Shown here one piece after another: positions 53,541 to 63,699 of a DNA stretch of 64,000 bases. The notes under the pieces were generated by a model, which saw only the letters and a list, made by a program, of their open reading frames with translations, was not told the origin of the DNA and did no database searches. Position numbers and translations under genes: made by a program. The stretch spans positions 44,080,634 to 44,144,633 of the forward strand of contig CM059189.1 in assembly GCA_030323885.1 (NCBI GenBank), read 5' to 3'. This DNA comes from Branchipolynoe longqiensis (taxonomy: Eukaryota; Annelida; Polychaeta; Phyllodocida; Polynoidae). How positions within the stretch are numbered: position 1 is the stretch's first letter; every line of letters starts with the position of its first letter.

Positions 53541-54057
53541 TAATGGTGCTGTCACATTACGACGCTTCTTGCCAACGCGCGTCGACGTATGTGATTTCTT
53601 GTCGGAACGTCGGGATATGTCAGGAAGCGTCAGGCGCCCGTTGGTATTCGTTGATGGACGGCGACGGTCGGCGAGGATCGCGGTGCGCGTCATCGCACGT
53701 CAGCAGTTTTTTGCTTGCACAAAACTGTTGACATGCAATTACGTGCGGGTGCCAACATTATGGCGACGTTAGGGGTGTGTTGAGTGAGATACGTTAAACG
53801 CGCTGGAAGATCGTTACGCGAATGGTAAGCACACGCCGTGCGCGTGTGACGCTCGTTCCCACACATTGCGCCAAACGGTTGCTTTTTGTTGTTTTATGTC
53901 CTACCAACATCTAAGGTCATATCAGGACGGCGCGCCAAACTTTTACCTCAACGTCCGCCGCACGCTACCAATACGTTGCGCTGACGCCGAAAAGTTTGAC
54001 GTCTCTCGACGATTAAAAGTGATTTTGCACGTTGCCGGCGCGCCGGTGAGAAGAGTC
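53541..54057. mobile_element. TWA-family foldback, right end lost, with nested T1 tail
   Basis: TAA then TGGTGCTGTCACATTACGAC. Interior rich in ACGT and CGCG motifs. The element ends at AGTCGTA, where a T1 begins; the matching terminus is not found beyond that T1. Confidence 0.75.
53868..53940 (-). mobile_element. T1 tail module with 9-bp target duplication
   Basis: 55-bp insert at 53877-53931 flanked by GCGCCAAAC at 53868-53876 and 53932-53940. On the minus strand it begins two bases before the hairpin stem CGTCCTG and ends AACAAAAAGCAACC. Confidence 0.93.
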
Positions 54058-54369
54058 GTAGACGGGATGGCCGAATGAGTTGAGCATCCGATTCCCACTT
54101 TGGTAGATAGAACCCTTGTCGGGTCAAACCAATGACTTAAAAATTGATACTTGTCACTTCCTCGCCAGGCGCTCGGCATTATTAGGATATGGCAAGGAAT
54201 GGTTGACTCAGTGTCAGGATAATGTCACTCAGTGGGATATCAGGTCATAGTGCTGGCAGCCTGGTCTCCCAGTGGGGCAGCACTATAAAGTTGCCATGGG
54301 TGCGCAATGTCACAAGTCGGTATCCATCCTGATATGTTACCAGGACGTAAAACTCCAACAACCAACAAA
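54058..54369 (+). mobile_element. T1 SINE, full length
   Basis: Head GACGGGATGGCCGAATGAGT, body, shortened hairpin (CATCCTGATATGTTACCAGG), tail AACTCCAACAACCAACAAAC. Followed by a CA-rich repeat to about 54433. Confidence 0.88.
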
Positions 54370-54637
54370 CACACTCTCTCACACACAAACACAACACACG
54401 CACACATACACACGCACACACACACCCACACACTCTCCTCGGCGACCCTCTGGCAGACCAGACCACGTGACAACCCACCCACCGTGAGCCCGCAACAGAT
54501 CCATATAGATGCACCGTCTGACCATGTCAAACACAAAGTCGCCGTGACGTCACTTCCGCCGGCGGAACCACAACAATGTGGACGGGTATGTTACTTTGAG
54601 GGCTTCTCATGCGCAAGGATATGACTGATTGTTGGGG
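54370..54637. other. CA microsatellite then unique sequence
   Basis: ACACACGCACACATACACAC run to about 54433; no gene recognised afterwards. Confidence 0.45.
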
Positions 54638-54750
54638 TTTTTCATTCTAGCAACATCTAAGGTTATATCAGAACGGGGAAGAAGAAGCAGAAGATTGATT
54701 GTTGGGCGTTTTATATCCAAGCAACATGTAAGGTCATAGCAGGACAGGGA
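54632..54750 (-). mobile_element. Two tandem T1 tail modules
   Basis: GATTGTTGGGGTTTTTCATTC to TCAGAACGGGGAAGAAG, then GATTGATTGTTGGGCGTTTTA to GCAGGACAGGGAAGAAG. Both end at the same hairpin boundary and share a GGAAGAAGAAG flank, so this pair looks like a tandem duplication of one insertion. Confidence 0.8.
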
Positions 54751-55108
54751 AGAAGAAAGGAAGACGAAGAAGAAGGAAAAAGAGAAGGAATGGATGAAGA
54801 AGAAGAAGAGGAACCATTAACAGAAACTAACAACGAACTGCTTATAAAACGTACCCCCTGTTCGAATTATTCATATTATCAGCTGATCGATTTGTATACA
54901 TGAACACATGTGCACACACACACACACGCGCTTAAGTTCAATATGCACACATCGACAAGTGTATTTAACTGGACAGTGCGATTAAGTATATACTCAGGGA
55001 TATTACAACAATGTTCTCATCTCTTTGAGATCATCTCCCAGATATTGAATGGAATTTACCAACAACACGACATGTCTGTCGGTGATTACGTCATAAAGTG
55101 TATCTAAC
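54751..55108. other. GAA-rich then unique stretch
   Basis: AAGAAGAAG run at about 54761-54812 and CA run at about 54913-54930. Confidence 0.45.
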
Positions 55109-55485
55109 GTTAATGACGTTGTTGTCAGAGCGGGACTAGCTCAGGCGGTAGCGTGTCCATCTCTGAAGGTGTGGGCCATCCTATCGATCCTGCTCAGTGG
55201 ATCCATTTGCAGTTTGGGCTATTTTCTGTTCCAACCAGTGGTCCACAACTGGTTCATCAAAGGCTGTGGTATGCGTTGTCCTGTCTGTGGGAAAGTGCAC
55301 GCAAAAGCCCCCTTGCTGCTTATCGACAAGAGTAGCCTAGGTGGCGGCAGCGGGTTTCCTCCTAAGAAATATGTCGGAATGACCATATATTTCATGTCCA
55401 ATAGCCGTTGATATGAAAATCAATGTGCTCTAGAGGCGTCGTTAAATAAAAGAAGCTTTACTTTGATGTTGATGTTAATGACGTT
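55109..55485 (+). mobile_element. MS SINE with 12-bp target duplication
   Basis: Element 55121-55473 flanked by GTTAATGACGTT at 55109-55120 and 55474-55485. A box TAGCTCAGGCGGTAGCG; full body; ends GTTAAATAAAAGAAGCTTTA and CTTTGATGTTGAT. The perfect duplication fixes both ends of the family. Confidence 0.93.
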
Positions 55486-55534
55486 AACATTAAAGTGGCG
55501 GAATCCAAGGTTTGTTTCACTTGTGTTTTTCTTA

Positions 55535-55720
55535 TTAAAGCTGATTACCATATCAAATATAATAAAACGAAAATAGTTATCTAGATTTGATTCTACATAT
55601 CAAATGTATGTACTGTTGCACCTATTAATCATTTATTGCTGCATAGAAAGGCTTAAAGTCAATTTAATAGAATCTGTTAGTACTTTAAGCCTATGGTGTC
55701 GGAGCTTTGCTGTGCACACC
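55535..55720 (+). mobile_element. TTAA-family left half, diverged
   Basis: TTAAAGCTGATTACCATATC, ATCTAGATTTGATTCTACAT and AATAGAATCTGTTAGTAC are in family order; right half absent. Confidence 0.7.
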
Positions 55721-55846
55721 AACATGGATTAGACATGTTTTCACTTAGCATCATAACTATTTTCACTCTTTATTTGTGTGTCTATTTTTGCTCATGCTTT
55801 TAAAATTGTTAAATTAAGTGATTCATAGGATTCCCGAATAGTATTA

Positions 55847-56201
55847 TTAAAGCTGCATAGTCCGATGAAATATCAAATTTTCAAAACCAAACCAATTATC
55901 TAGATTTGATTTGACATATCTAACTTAGATACTGATGTACTTATTAAGCATTTGTTTCTGCGTAGAAGGCAATAATGAGTCAATTTAACAGAACCTGTTA
56001 CTGCAGAAGTCTATGGTGTCAGAGTTTTGGCAAGCTTGCCAAAACTAATTTTCCATGTTTGGTCTCAAAATATCTCAAAAGCTTACCATTTAAAATAAAA
56101 GTAACTTTGAACTAGTGTAAAGTAGATACTAGTGATTGATCTAATATATTTATCTCAGAAAAAATACAGAAATTCAAAACCATCGGACTATGCAACTTTA
56201 A
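55847..56201 (+). mobile_element. TTAA-family element, full length
   Basis: 347 bp at 55851-56197 between TTAA at 55847-55850 and 56198-56201. AGCTGCATAGTCCGATGAAA left, CCATCGGACTATGCAACT right. Best copy for building a consensus. Confidence 0.92.
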
Positions 56202-56578
56202 ATTTACAAGCTCTTACCACAATAGAACACTGCAGAGAGCAGGAGTGGGGTTGGGAGTGGGGTTGGGGTTGTGTTTGGGGTTGGAGATTCAAATATAAGA
56301 TCGGCCATACAATCAGTCGCCGACGCATTAAGATGACCTAGTCGTGAGTGTCTGATCGGACATTATACAAAGAATGCCGGCAACCCACCCCTTCCCCCAC
56401 CTACACCACCTTGCCTCCTCTCAACACACACAACATTCTCAAACACCTGGCGATATAAACACTTACTCCCCCCCCCCCCCTCTCCCCTACCCTCTCCTCA
56501 CCCACTCCGCTACCGGATTACATCACTCGGATAATCCAACGCTCCATGGGTGCGCATTTAAGCATGACTGACGTCACC
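56202..56578. other. Unique stretch with simple repeats
   Basis: GGGGTTGGGGTTGTGTTTGG at about 56246-56283 and a C-run at about 56468-56480. Confidence 0.4.
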
Positions 56579-57053
56579 GTCAGGGGGAGAGGGAGAAAGG
56601 AGAGGGAGAGGGGGGAGGCCGAGGAGGGAGAAGGTGAAGGGAGAGGAGGGGAGAAGGTGAGGGAGAGGGAGGGGAAGGAAAGGAAGGGAAAGGAGAGGGT
56701 AGAGGGGGACGGGAGGGGTAGAGGGGGAGGGGAGGGAGAAAGGGGAGAGAGAGAGGGAGAGGGGAGAGGAGAGAGGAGAGGAGGGAGAGAGGAGAGAAGG
56801 AGAGAGGGAGAGAAGAGAGAAGGAGAAGAGGGGAGAGAGGGTGAGAGGGAGAGAGGGAGAGAAGGAGAGCGGGAGAGAGGGAGAGAAGGAGAGAGGGAGA
56901 GAGGGAGAAGGAGAGAGGAGAGGGGGGAGAGGAGAGAGGAGAGGGGGAGAAGAGGGAAGGGGAAGAGAGGGAGAGAGGGAGAGAGGGAGAGAGGGAGAGA
57001 GGGAGAGAGGGAGAGAGGGAGAGAGGGAGAGAGGGAGAGGGGGAGAGAGGGAG
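56579..57053 (+). repeat. Polypurine GAGAGGGA tract
   Basis: Ends in about 14 near-perfect GAGAGGGA octamers. Purines on the plus strand. Confidence 0.96.
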
Positions 57054-57090
57054 CGTCTTAAGCTGCGACTGGCCAGCTCGCCCACCCACC

Positions 57091-57448
57091 TTAAAGTTGC
57101 ATAGTCCACTGGTTTTGAGTTTCTGGCATTAAAAAAAAAAGGGTAAATATAGTAGGTTGATCGATATATACTCTACCTAACTTTAGTTTGAATTAACTTT
57201 GTTGCAAAAGGACTAACTTCGGAGATATTTGAAGTATAAACTTGCAAGAATCAATTTTGGCGTGCTTGTCAAAACTCTGGCCCCATAGGTTTCAGCAATA
57301 ATATATTCTTATTAAATTAACACTGTATTCTCGTCTGTGTAGCGACACATACTTAACAAGCATACCTGTATCTGAATTGGATATGTAGATTCAAATCTAG
57401 AGTTTGCTTTTGAAAATTTGATGCTTTTATCGGAATATGCAGCTTTAA
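57091..57448 (-). mobile_element. TTAA-family element, full length
   Basis: 350 bp at 57095-57444 between TTAA and TTAA. AGTTGCATAGTCCACTGG left, ATCGGAATATGCAGCT right. Confidence 0.88.
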
Positions 57449-57600
57449 GAACGCGTGGATTTTGTTGGATTTTTCTCTTCCCTTTTTTCTCCATCTCTCC
57501 CGCTGTCCTTCATTTTGCACAAGATGCCCGTCAGAGGACGCTTGTGTGCTTGTTTCCGGTGTGGCGTGCTCAGCCGTGTACCGTGCTCAGCCGTGTGATT
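57449..57600. other. Unique spacer
   Basis: GTGCTCAGCCGTGT occurs twice near 57568-57598. Confidence 0.35.
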
Positions 57601-57966
57601 AGACTCAAACTTAAGGCATTGTCAATGGTCGTGAGTAATCTTCATACAGAAAATACAGAACAAGTGAAATATCTCTAAAACCACACCAGCTAGAAACAAA
57701 TCGCTTGGTACACATATAGAAAACATCTTCACCAAAAAGATTATATTAAATTTATAAGGTTAAGGTTCTTGATTTCTATTAATTTTGATTAAAACTAATG
57801 TTTTGCACTGCGCGTACCGTCAAACTCAAGGCATTGTCAATGGTGGTGAGCAATCTTCATACAGAAAATCCAGGAAAAGTGAAATATCTCTAAAACCACA
57901 CCACCTAGAAACAAATCGCTTGGTACACATATAGAACACATCTTTACCAAAAACATTATATTAAAG
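57601..57966 (+). repeat. Tandem duplication, about 222-bp period
   Basis: ACTCAAACTTAAGGCATTGTC to AACATTATATTAAA-type end occurs at about 57601-57752 and again at about 57823-57966, over 90 percent alike by eye. The spacer between them has GGTTAAGGTTCTTGATTTC. No frame is shared. Confidence 0.85.
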
Positions 57967-58065
57967 GCGAAGGTAATGCAGCCGACACATTACTACAACA
58001 AAAGGCGGGATTGGTGACAAACAGACAGACACTCTGGTATCCGGTACCTCAGCACACCGGACACA
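57967..58065. other. Unique spacer
   Basis: No feature recognised. Confidence 0.3.
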
Positions 58066-58112
58066 TATTATTTCTGAGATAAATATACTAGATCAATCAC
58101 TAGTATCTACTT

Positions 58113-58637
58113 TACACTCATGGATGAAAGTGGTCTCCGGGAAGAAAAGCGGAAATTCTGATATTCTCCTATAGGCTTAGCATTGTCAGGGAATCGCTGA
58201 AAATTCCCGGAAGTCGGATTTCATACATATTGCGCCATTTGAAGCATGTATTAGTAGTGTACGCTGCTAGTGCTGCGGCGTTTGCACCACATATCAGTAT
58301 ATGCTGATAGTGCTGCGGCGTTAGAAGCACGTGTTAGTAGTATACTCTGCTAGTGCTACGGCATTTGCACCACATATCGGTATAAGCTGACACTGCTACG
58401 TCGTTTGAGCGCATTAGTAGTTTACGCTGCTAGTGCTGCGGCGTTTGCACCACATATTAGTATACGCTGAGTGTGCTGCAGCGTGAAATAACGTATTGGT
58501 TGGTTGTTGGAGTTTTTACGTCCTGGCAACATTTAAGGTCATATCAGGAAGGGCACAACGTATTAGTATACACTTATAGCTACAGGAAAAATCCCGGAAA
58601 TCCGCGAAATCGTGGAGATCTTTCATCCATGTACACT
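58113..58637. mobile_element. K-family element with 6-bp target duplication, itself interrupted
   Basis: 58119-58631 with perfect 12-bp ends CATGGATGAAAG and CTTTCATCCATG, flanked by TACACT at 58113-58118 and 58632-58637. Interior repeats GTGCTGCGGCGTTTG-type units of about 60 bp, several times (more than in the 42.8-kb copy). Contains a T1 tail at 58498. Confidence 0.9.
58490..58564 (-). mobile_element. T1 tail module with 8-bp target duplication
   Basis: 59-bp insert at 58498-58556 flanked by AACGTATT at 58490-58497 and 58557-58564. GGTTGGTTGTTGGAGTTTTT to ATATCAGGAAGGGCAC. Confidence 0.92.
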
Positions 58638-58967
58638 AGTTCAAAGTTACTTTTATTTAAAATGGTAAACTTTTGAGATATTTTGAGTGCAAACATGGAA
58701 AATTAGTTTTGGCAATCTTGCCAAAACTCTGACACCATATACTTCTGCAGTAACAGGTTCTGTTAAATTGACTCAGTATTGCCTTCTACACAGAAACAAA
58801 TGCTTAATAAGTGCATCAGTATCTAAGGTAGATATGTAAAATCAAATCTAGATAATTGGTTTTGTTTTGAAAATTTGATATTTCATCGGACGATGCGGCT
58901 TTAAGCACATCAACTATTCAGTGTTCTCACTAAGAAACACAAGCTTGTATATATATCTAATACATAA

Positions 58968-59570
58968 TGCATGAACACTGACTTGTGGCAGTGTGCAGGG
59001 ACCGGGACATAGCTCAGGCGGTAGCAAGTCCACCTGTGTAGGTTTGGGTCATCCTATCGATCCTGCTCAGTGGACACATTTGCGGTTTGGGCTATTTTCC
59101 GTTCCAACCAGTGGTCCACAACTGGTTCATCAAAGGCTATGGTATGTGCTGTCCTATCTATGGGAAAGTGCATATAAAAGACCCCTTGCTGCTTATCGGA
59201 AAGAGTAGCCTATGTGGCGGCAGCAGATTTCCTCAAAGAAATATGTCAGAAGGACCATATGTTTGACGTCCAATAGCCGATGATAAAAATCAATGCACTC
59301 CAGAGGCGTCGTTAAATAAAACTAACTTTTTGTGACAGTGTGGGCTCATGGCGAGTTTATTGAAATCAGGCCACTGGCATCACGACCCAATATCCCACTC
59401 AGTCACATTATCCTGGTATTGAGCTAACCAGTCCATGCCATGTCCTAGTAATGCTAGGTAGCGACAAGTATCAATTTGGGAAGTCGTTGGTTTGACTCGA
59501 CTGGGAATTGAACTCTTAACCTTCCACACTTGAAGCCTGCGCTATAACCGATTCGGCCACCGCGGCTGAC
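58968..59570 (-). mobile_element. T1 SINE split by an MS SINE
   Basis: T1 body at about 58970-58995 (GAACACTGACTTGTGGCAG) resumes at 59331 (TGTGACAGTGTGGGCTCATG) and runs to the head GGCCACCGCGGCTGAC. Confidence 0.85.
58984..59342 (+). mobile_element. MS SINE inserted in T1, with 12-bp target duplication
   Basis: 58996-59330 flanked by TGTGGCAGTGTG (58984-58995) and TGTGACAGTGTG (59331-59342), one mismatch. A box TAGCTCAGGCGGTAGCAAG; tail GTTAAATAAAACTAACTTTT. Confidence 0.92.
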
Positions 59571-59589
59571 TTGACACCTCAGCAATGCA

Positions 59590-59641
59590 CAGTAAAACCT
59601 CTCTAACCGACCACCTCCACAGATCGACCACTCCCCTATAT
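59590..59641 (+). mobile_element. TA-family (pogo-like) left end
   Basis: CAGTAAAACCTCTCTAACCG to CCACTCCCCTATA, then cut by the next element. Confidence 0.8.
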
Positions 59642-59643
59642 AC

Positions 59644-59828
59644 ACGGCGTCCTCACGGCAAAAGCACTTAAGGAGGGCGTAAGGAGGGCGCATTGAGGAC
59701 GTTTTAACATTGCGAATCGATCGTAAGCGAACTCAGGCCTCGTGTGACTGTGGTATTACTTGGACATGGAAGATCAAATCTAGGTGAATGTTTTGGGTTT
59801 TGAAAACGTGATGCTTTCATCCGACTAT
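59644..59828 (-). mobile_element. Composite fragment: TWA foldback end inside TTAA element
   Basis: Read on the minus strand: TAGTCGGATGAAAGCATCAC, AAAACCCAAAACATTCACC, GATCTTCCATGTCCAAG, then TAATACCACAGTCACACGAG and GGCCTGAGTTCGCTTACGAT. This is the same junction, base for base apart from scattered changes, as at 62196-62390. Confidence 0.85.
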
Positions 59829-60110
59829 ATATATATATATATATAACAACGATATATATTGCTACTATAGTATAGAATACCATAATTGTTATTATTTATA
59901 TATGTAGAACTATAGCAAACAACAAACATTGTGAGGCGCTATATTTGGGTGAGTGGGTGGGTAATTTACTGCATGTTTAAACGTGTGAATCGCACGACAC
60001 ACTGGGGCGCACAGCAAGGCGTCCCTGGATCACAGCAGGCCTAATTAAGCCTGCTTGTTGGTCCTGGAGTGGGCAAACCAGGTGGACAGGTTCTGGGGAC
60101 GGTAACCTCC
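59829..60110. other. TA run then unique sequence
   Basis: TA run at 59826-59845. No gene recognised. Confidence 0.4.
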
Positions 60111-60200
60111 ACCCACCCACCCACCCACCCACCCACCCACCATACACGCACTCCGGGAGGTTCGGTGGGTGGAGAGTGGGGTGGGGTGGGGTCTTTTAAC
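60104..60200 (+). repeat. CCAC tetranucleotide run and G-rich flank
   Basis: CCACCCAC units at about 60107-60141, followed by GGTGGGTGG inverse sequence near 60163, so the two can pair. Confidence 0.75.
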
Positions 60201-60254
60201 TGTGCGATTGGTTGCAGGGCTTAAGGGAACCTTGCTGTTTACCCGGTTGGAGAT

Positions 60255-60320
60255 CGGTGTGTGTGTGTGTGTGTGTGTGTGTTGTGTGTGTGTGGTGTGT
60301 GTGTGTGTTGTGTGTCGGGG
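60255..60320 (+). repeat. GT microsatellite
   Basis: GT units with TTG and GGT interruptions. Confidence 0.95.
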
Positions 60321-60433
60321 GTGGGGTAATGGAGGGGGGTGTAGAGGCCGAGGAGGTGCTATAGCCAGTGCGTGTTGACGATTCGGTATATGTGTGGGGT
60401 ATCGTCGTATCTGGCAACTTCGTCGAGTATTTT

Positions 60434-60463
60434 CTCAAAATAAATAAAAAAAATTAAAAGAAG

Positions 60464-60553
<90 letters not shown>

Positions 60554-60562
60554 CTGTGTGTG
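60434..60562 (+). repeat. A-rich, TA, then TG compound microsatellite
   Basis: AAATTAAAAGAAG, then TA at about 60468-60495, then TG to about 60560. Confidence 0.95.
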
Positions 60563-60864
60563 AATGAAACAAAGTGAGGTAAGTCATAATACTTTGCTTC
60601 ATATAGTTCATAGTTTTGTCAATTTACTGTTCCGTCATGTTATATTACGTAATAAGCTCCGAAACGGTGCTTGAAACTCGTATAAAATGAAATCTTGCTC
60701 ATAAGATTCATTTGAGCTTATTTGTGCTTGCTACACCAGCCGAAAGTGTATATAACAAACAAGCAACTGTGTGCAGAATGGAAAATACACAGGACAGCCA
60801 TGTTTATGTTGTTAGGGTTTGTTTTACCTGTAAAAACCCATAAATGTGACATATATATGTTGGG
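60563..60864. other. Unique spacer
   Basis: No gene recognised. Confidence 0.3.
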
Positions 60865-60966
60865 CATAAATTTGATAAGTCATTGGTTTGACTCGGCAGG
60901 GAACCGAGCTCCTGACCTTCCGCACGCGAGGCCCGTGCTCTACCGATTCGGCCACCGTGCTTGGTG
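60865..60966 (-). mobile_element. T1 SINE head only
   Basis: GATAAGTCATTGGTTTGACTC to GATTCGGCCACCGTGCTTGG. A and B boxes intact; body and tail are missing, the opposite of the tail-only fragments. Confidence 0.85.
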
Positions 60967-61109
60967 GGTGGGGTGGTGGGGAGGAACACAAATTACCCAC
61001 AATTACAATTGAGATTGAGATGTTTCCTGCTAATAAATGAAGATATTTGAAACACCAAAAAAAAAAAAAATAAATAAAAGAATTGTCAAAGCTAGTTTTC
61101 TGCGCAGCA

Positions 61110-61465
61110 TTAAAGCTGCATAGTCTGATGAAATATAAAATTTTCAAAACCCAATCAATTATCTAGATTTGATTTTACATATCTAACTTAGATACTGATG
61201 CACTTATTAAGCATTTGTTTCTGCGTAGAAGGCAATACTGAGTCAATATAACAGAACCTGTTACTGCAGAAGTCTATGGTGTCAGAGTTTTGGCAAGCTT
61301 GCCAAAACTAATTTTCCATGTTTGCACTCGAAATATCTCAAAAGTTTACCATTTAAAATAAAAGTAACTTTGAACTAATGTAAAGTAGATACTAGTGATC
61401 GAACTAATATATTTATCTCAGAAAAAATACAGAAATTAAAAATCATCGGACTATGCAACTTTTAA
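61110..61465 (+). mobile_element. TTAA-family element, full length
   Basis: 61114-61461 between TTAA (61110-61113) and TTAA (61462-61465). AGCTGCATAGTCTGATGAAA left, CATCGGACTATGCAACTT right. Very close to the 55.85-kb copy. Confidence 0.9.
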
Positions 61466-61620
61466 GAGACCCACAAAGTTGCTAAGGCTGTTTATCTACG
61501 CAGAATTGTTGGTGAGAGTTGAATTTGTCAAGCTCTGAGCGGAGTGTATTGATGTGGGATATGGGACAGCAGTGAAGCGGACCGAGCTGCTGAGTTTTCC
61601 CCCCCCCCCCCCCCCCCCCC
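61466..61620. other. Unique spacer ending in C22 run
   Basis: Long C run at about 61599-61620 abutting a T1 head. Confidence 0.5.
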
Positions 61621-61950
61621 CACCCGCCGAATCAGTAGAGCGCGGGGCCGCGCGTGTGGAAGATCAGGAGTTCGGTTCCCGGTCGAGTCAAACCAATGAC
61701 TTATCAAATTTATACTTGACGCTTCCTAGCCTGGCGCTCTGCATTAATAGGATATGCAAGGACTGGTTAGCTCAGTATCAGGATAATGTGAATGGGACAT
61801 TGGGGCATGGTGCCAGTGGCCTGATTTCCCAGTGGGGCAGCACTATTAAGTCGCCATGAGTACACACTGTCACAAGTTGGTACTCATCCTGATATGACCT
61901 TAGATGTTGTCAGGACATAAAACTTCAGACTTACCAACCAACCACCCCCA
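61621..61950 (+). mobile_element. T1 SINE, near full length
   Basis: CGCCGAATCAGTAGAGCGCG, B box GTTCGGTTCCCGGTC, hairpin CCTGATATGACCTTAGATG, tail CTTACCAACCAACCACC. Confidence 0.9.
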
Positions 61951-62191
61951 CCTCCTTGTTTGGTTCACAACCCCACCCCCGCCCCCACCTCCACCCTCAC
62001 CCACAACTGTCCAGGTACACCGCCTTCTCTGATCCCAATGTGCACAGGTGTGTAAATGATGGCACAGGAATGTCCCTCACCTCTCACCCCTCACCCACCT
62101 GACTGCACTGTGTAGGGGGTGTGAGGAGTGCAGTCTCCCTCCTCCAGAATTAGTCTCAGTCTCCCAGGGGTTAGTCTCACTCAGCCGCAAG
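61951..62191. other. C-rich unique spacer
   Basis: CCCCACCTCC and CTCACCC repeats. No gene recognised. Confidence 0.35.
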
Positions 62192-62800
62192 TTAAAGCTG
62201 CATAGTCCGATGAAAGCATCACGTTTTCAAAACCCAAAACACTCACCTAGATTTGATCGTCCATGTCCAAATAATACCGCAGTCACACGAGGCCTGCGTT
62301 TGCTTACGATCGATTCGCGACGTCAAAACGTCCTCATTTCGCCCTCCTTACGGCCTCCTTAAGTGCTGTCGCCGCGAGGACGCCAACCTCCCAGCGACCA
62401 TTTTGGAAATTTTGGATGCAAGGAGGTTGCAGCTGCTGCACGTGCAACTTTCTTGCATCCTGTTCCGGTGGTGCCATTCAAAACTGGTTGGTGCCAACAC
62501 ATGCTACACCGCCCTTTCCCCAACCCGGTGCCGACCCGGTGCTGACCCAGGGCCGTCAACCACTGACCCAGCACCCCCCTGCCACTGACCCAGCGCTGCC
62601 CTGGTGCCGCCCTGGCATCGACCTGGCGCCGCCCACGTATTTGAATCAATGTATCGAATGGGGCGCTGGGAGGTTGGTGTCCTTTTGGGTGTAAGGAGGT
62701 TGGCGGCGAACGCTGGCTCTTGTGTGACTGGGGTATTAGATCGCAATGCAGTCATTAAACATTTGTTGCAGTTTGGTGCTCCTGTGCTACGTTCGGAAAT
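62192..62800 (+). mobile_element. TTAA-family element split by a TWA foldback
   Basis: TTAA then AGCTGCATAGTCCGATGAAA to CCATGTCCAAA; after the foldback GATCGCAATGCAGTCATTAA and ACATTTGTTGC match the family interior. The far end has decayed. Confidence 0.8.
62272..62738. mobile_element. TWA-family foldback (CAGTCACACGAG type), complete, nested
   Basis: 461 bp at 62275-62735, TACCGCAGTCACACGAG left and CTTGTGTGACTGGGGTA right, flanked by TAA and TTA. The interior includes CTGACCCAG and CGGTGCCGACC blocks. Confidence 0.85.
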
Positions 62801-63317
62801 ATATAAACAAAGCCTACCGTATATGTCCCAATAGAAGCATGCTACCCAATCGAAGCACACCCCTGATTTCAAGATTGAAAGCACGCACAAATTTACGATC
62901 ATATTCAGACTGAATGCACATAAAATAAGACAATCCCACTTTATTTCAGAGGCACGACAAAAACAATTCCATGAAATTCTTTAACTTTGAATAGACGTGC
63001 ATCCATGTGTCTGCACTCGTGCAGTGCGGGTCTATTAGGACATATATGGTATGTCTAGTATGTCTGTATTCACACCAAAATTAATTTGGAATGTTTTCAC
63101 ATCACACAGCTCCAAATTTAACATTTTGGAATCAGGTACTTCAAAATAAGGTAAGGTTCGTTAGAATGATTAACCTAATGAATATATCTATTGTTGAAAT
63201 ATGCCAGAAACACAAAACTTCTACTGATCAGACGGGATGAGATGGCCAGATGGGTAGAGTAGCCGCTTTGCAGGAAGTGCTTGGAATCAATCCGTAGGCT
63301 GAGTCAAAACAATTACA
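62801..63317. other. Unique stretch with TTAA-family debris
   Basis: Segment 63060-63215 (AAATTAATTTGG, AGGTAAGGTTCGTTAGAATG, TTAACCTAATGAATATAT) resembles a worn TTAA-family right half. No gene recognised. Confidence 0.4.
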
Positions 63318-63660
63318 GTGTTCTCTGTGGCGGAGTGGTTAGAGTGTCTGACTTTTTTTCTAGGTCGGACTCCTAATCTGAAGGTCAGTGGTTCGATTCC
63401 CCATGGCCCCATCTCTGCCAATTTGGATTTCCACCGCTGTGTATAACTTACAGCGTCATCAAAGGCCAGTTGCTCTCATACTATGTCTATGTGGTGTGGG
63501 AGGTTAAAAATCCCTTGGGTCGGTAAAAATGTAGGCTCGGGCTTTCTATCGGCAAACTGTCTAATGGTGAAAACAAGCCTATTCAGGCTTATCCATGATA
63601 GGCAGTATAAATCTTCAACAACAAAAAAAAAAAACAACAAAAAAAAACAACAAAAAAAAA
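63318..63660 (+). mobile_element. T3 SINE with Ser/Leu-tRNA-like head, full length
   Basis: GTTCTCTGTGGCGGAGTGGT with A box, GGTCAGTGGTTCGATTCCC B box, body to GTGAAAACAAGCCTATTCAG and GCTTATCC hairpin, GGCAGTATAAATCTTC, then an A/CAAC-rich tail. Confidence 0.88.
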
Positions 63661-63699
63661 CGGTGGTGGTATGTGCATACACCATCATTAATTTGGCAT

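Larger units (their letters stand above)
58066..58904 (-). mobile_element. TTAA-family element split by a K element
   Basis: Left part TTATTTCTGAGATAAATATA to TACACT (58118); right part TACACTAGTTCAAAGTTACT to GGACGATGCGGCT (58900), then TTAA. The plus-left terminus is missing. Confidence 0.85.

Noticed and set aside
63318..63410. Possible Ser/Leu tRNA gene
   Set aside because: Good A and B boxes, but it runs on into the T3 body and has a second full copy at 46112-46432.
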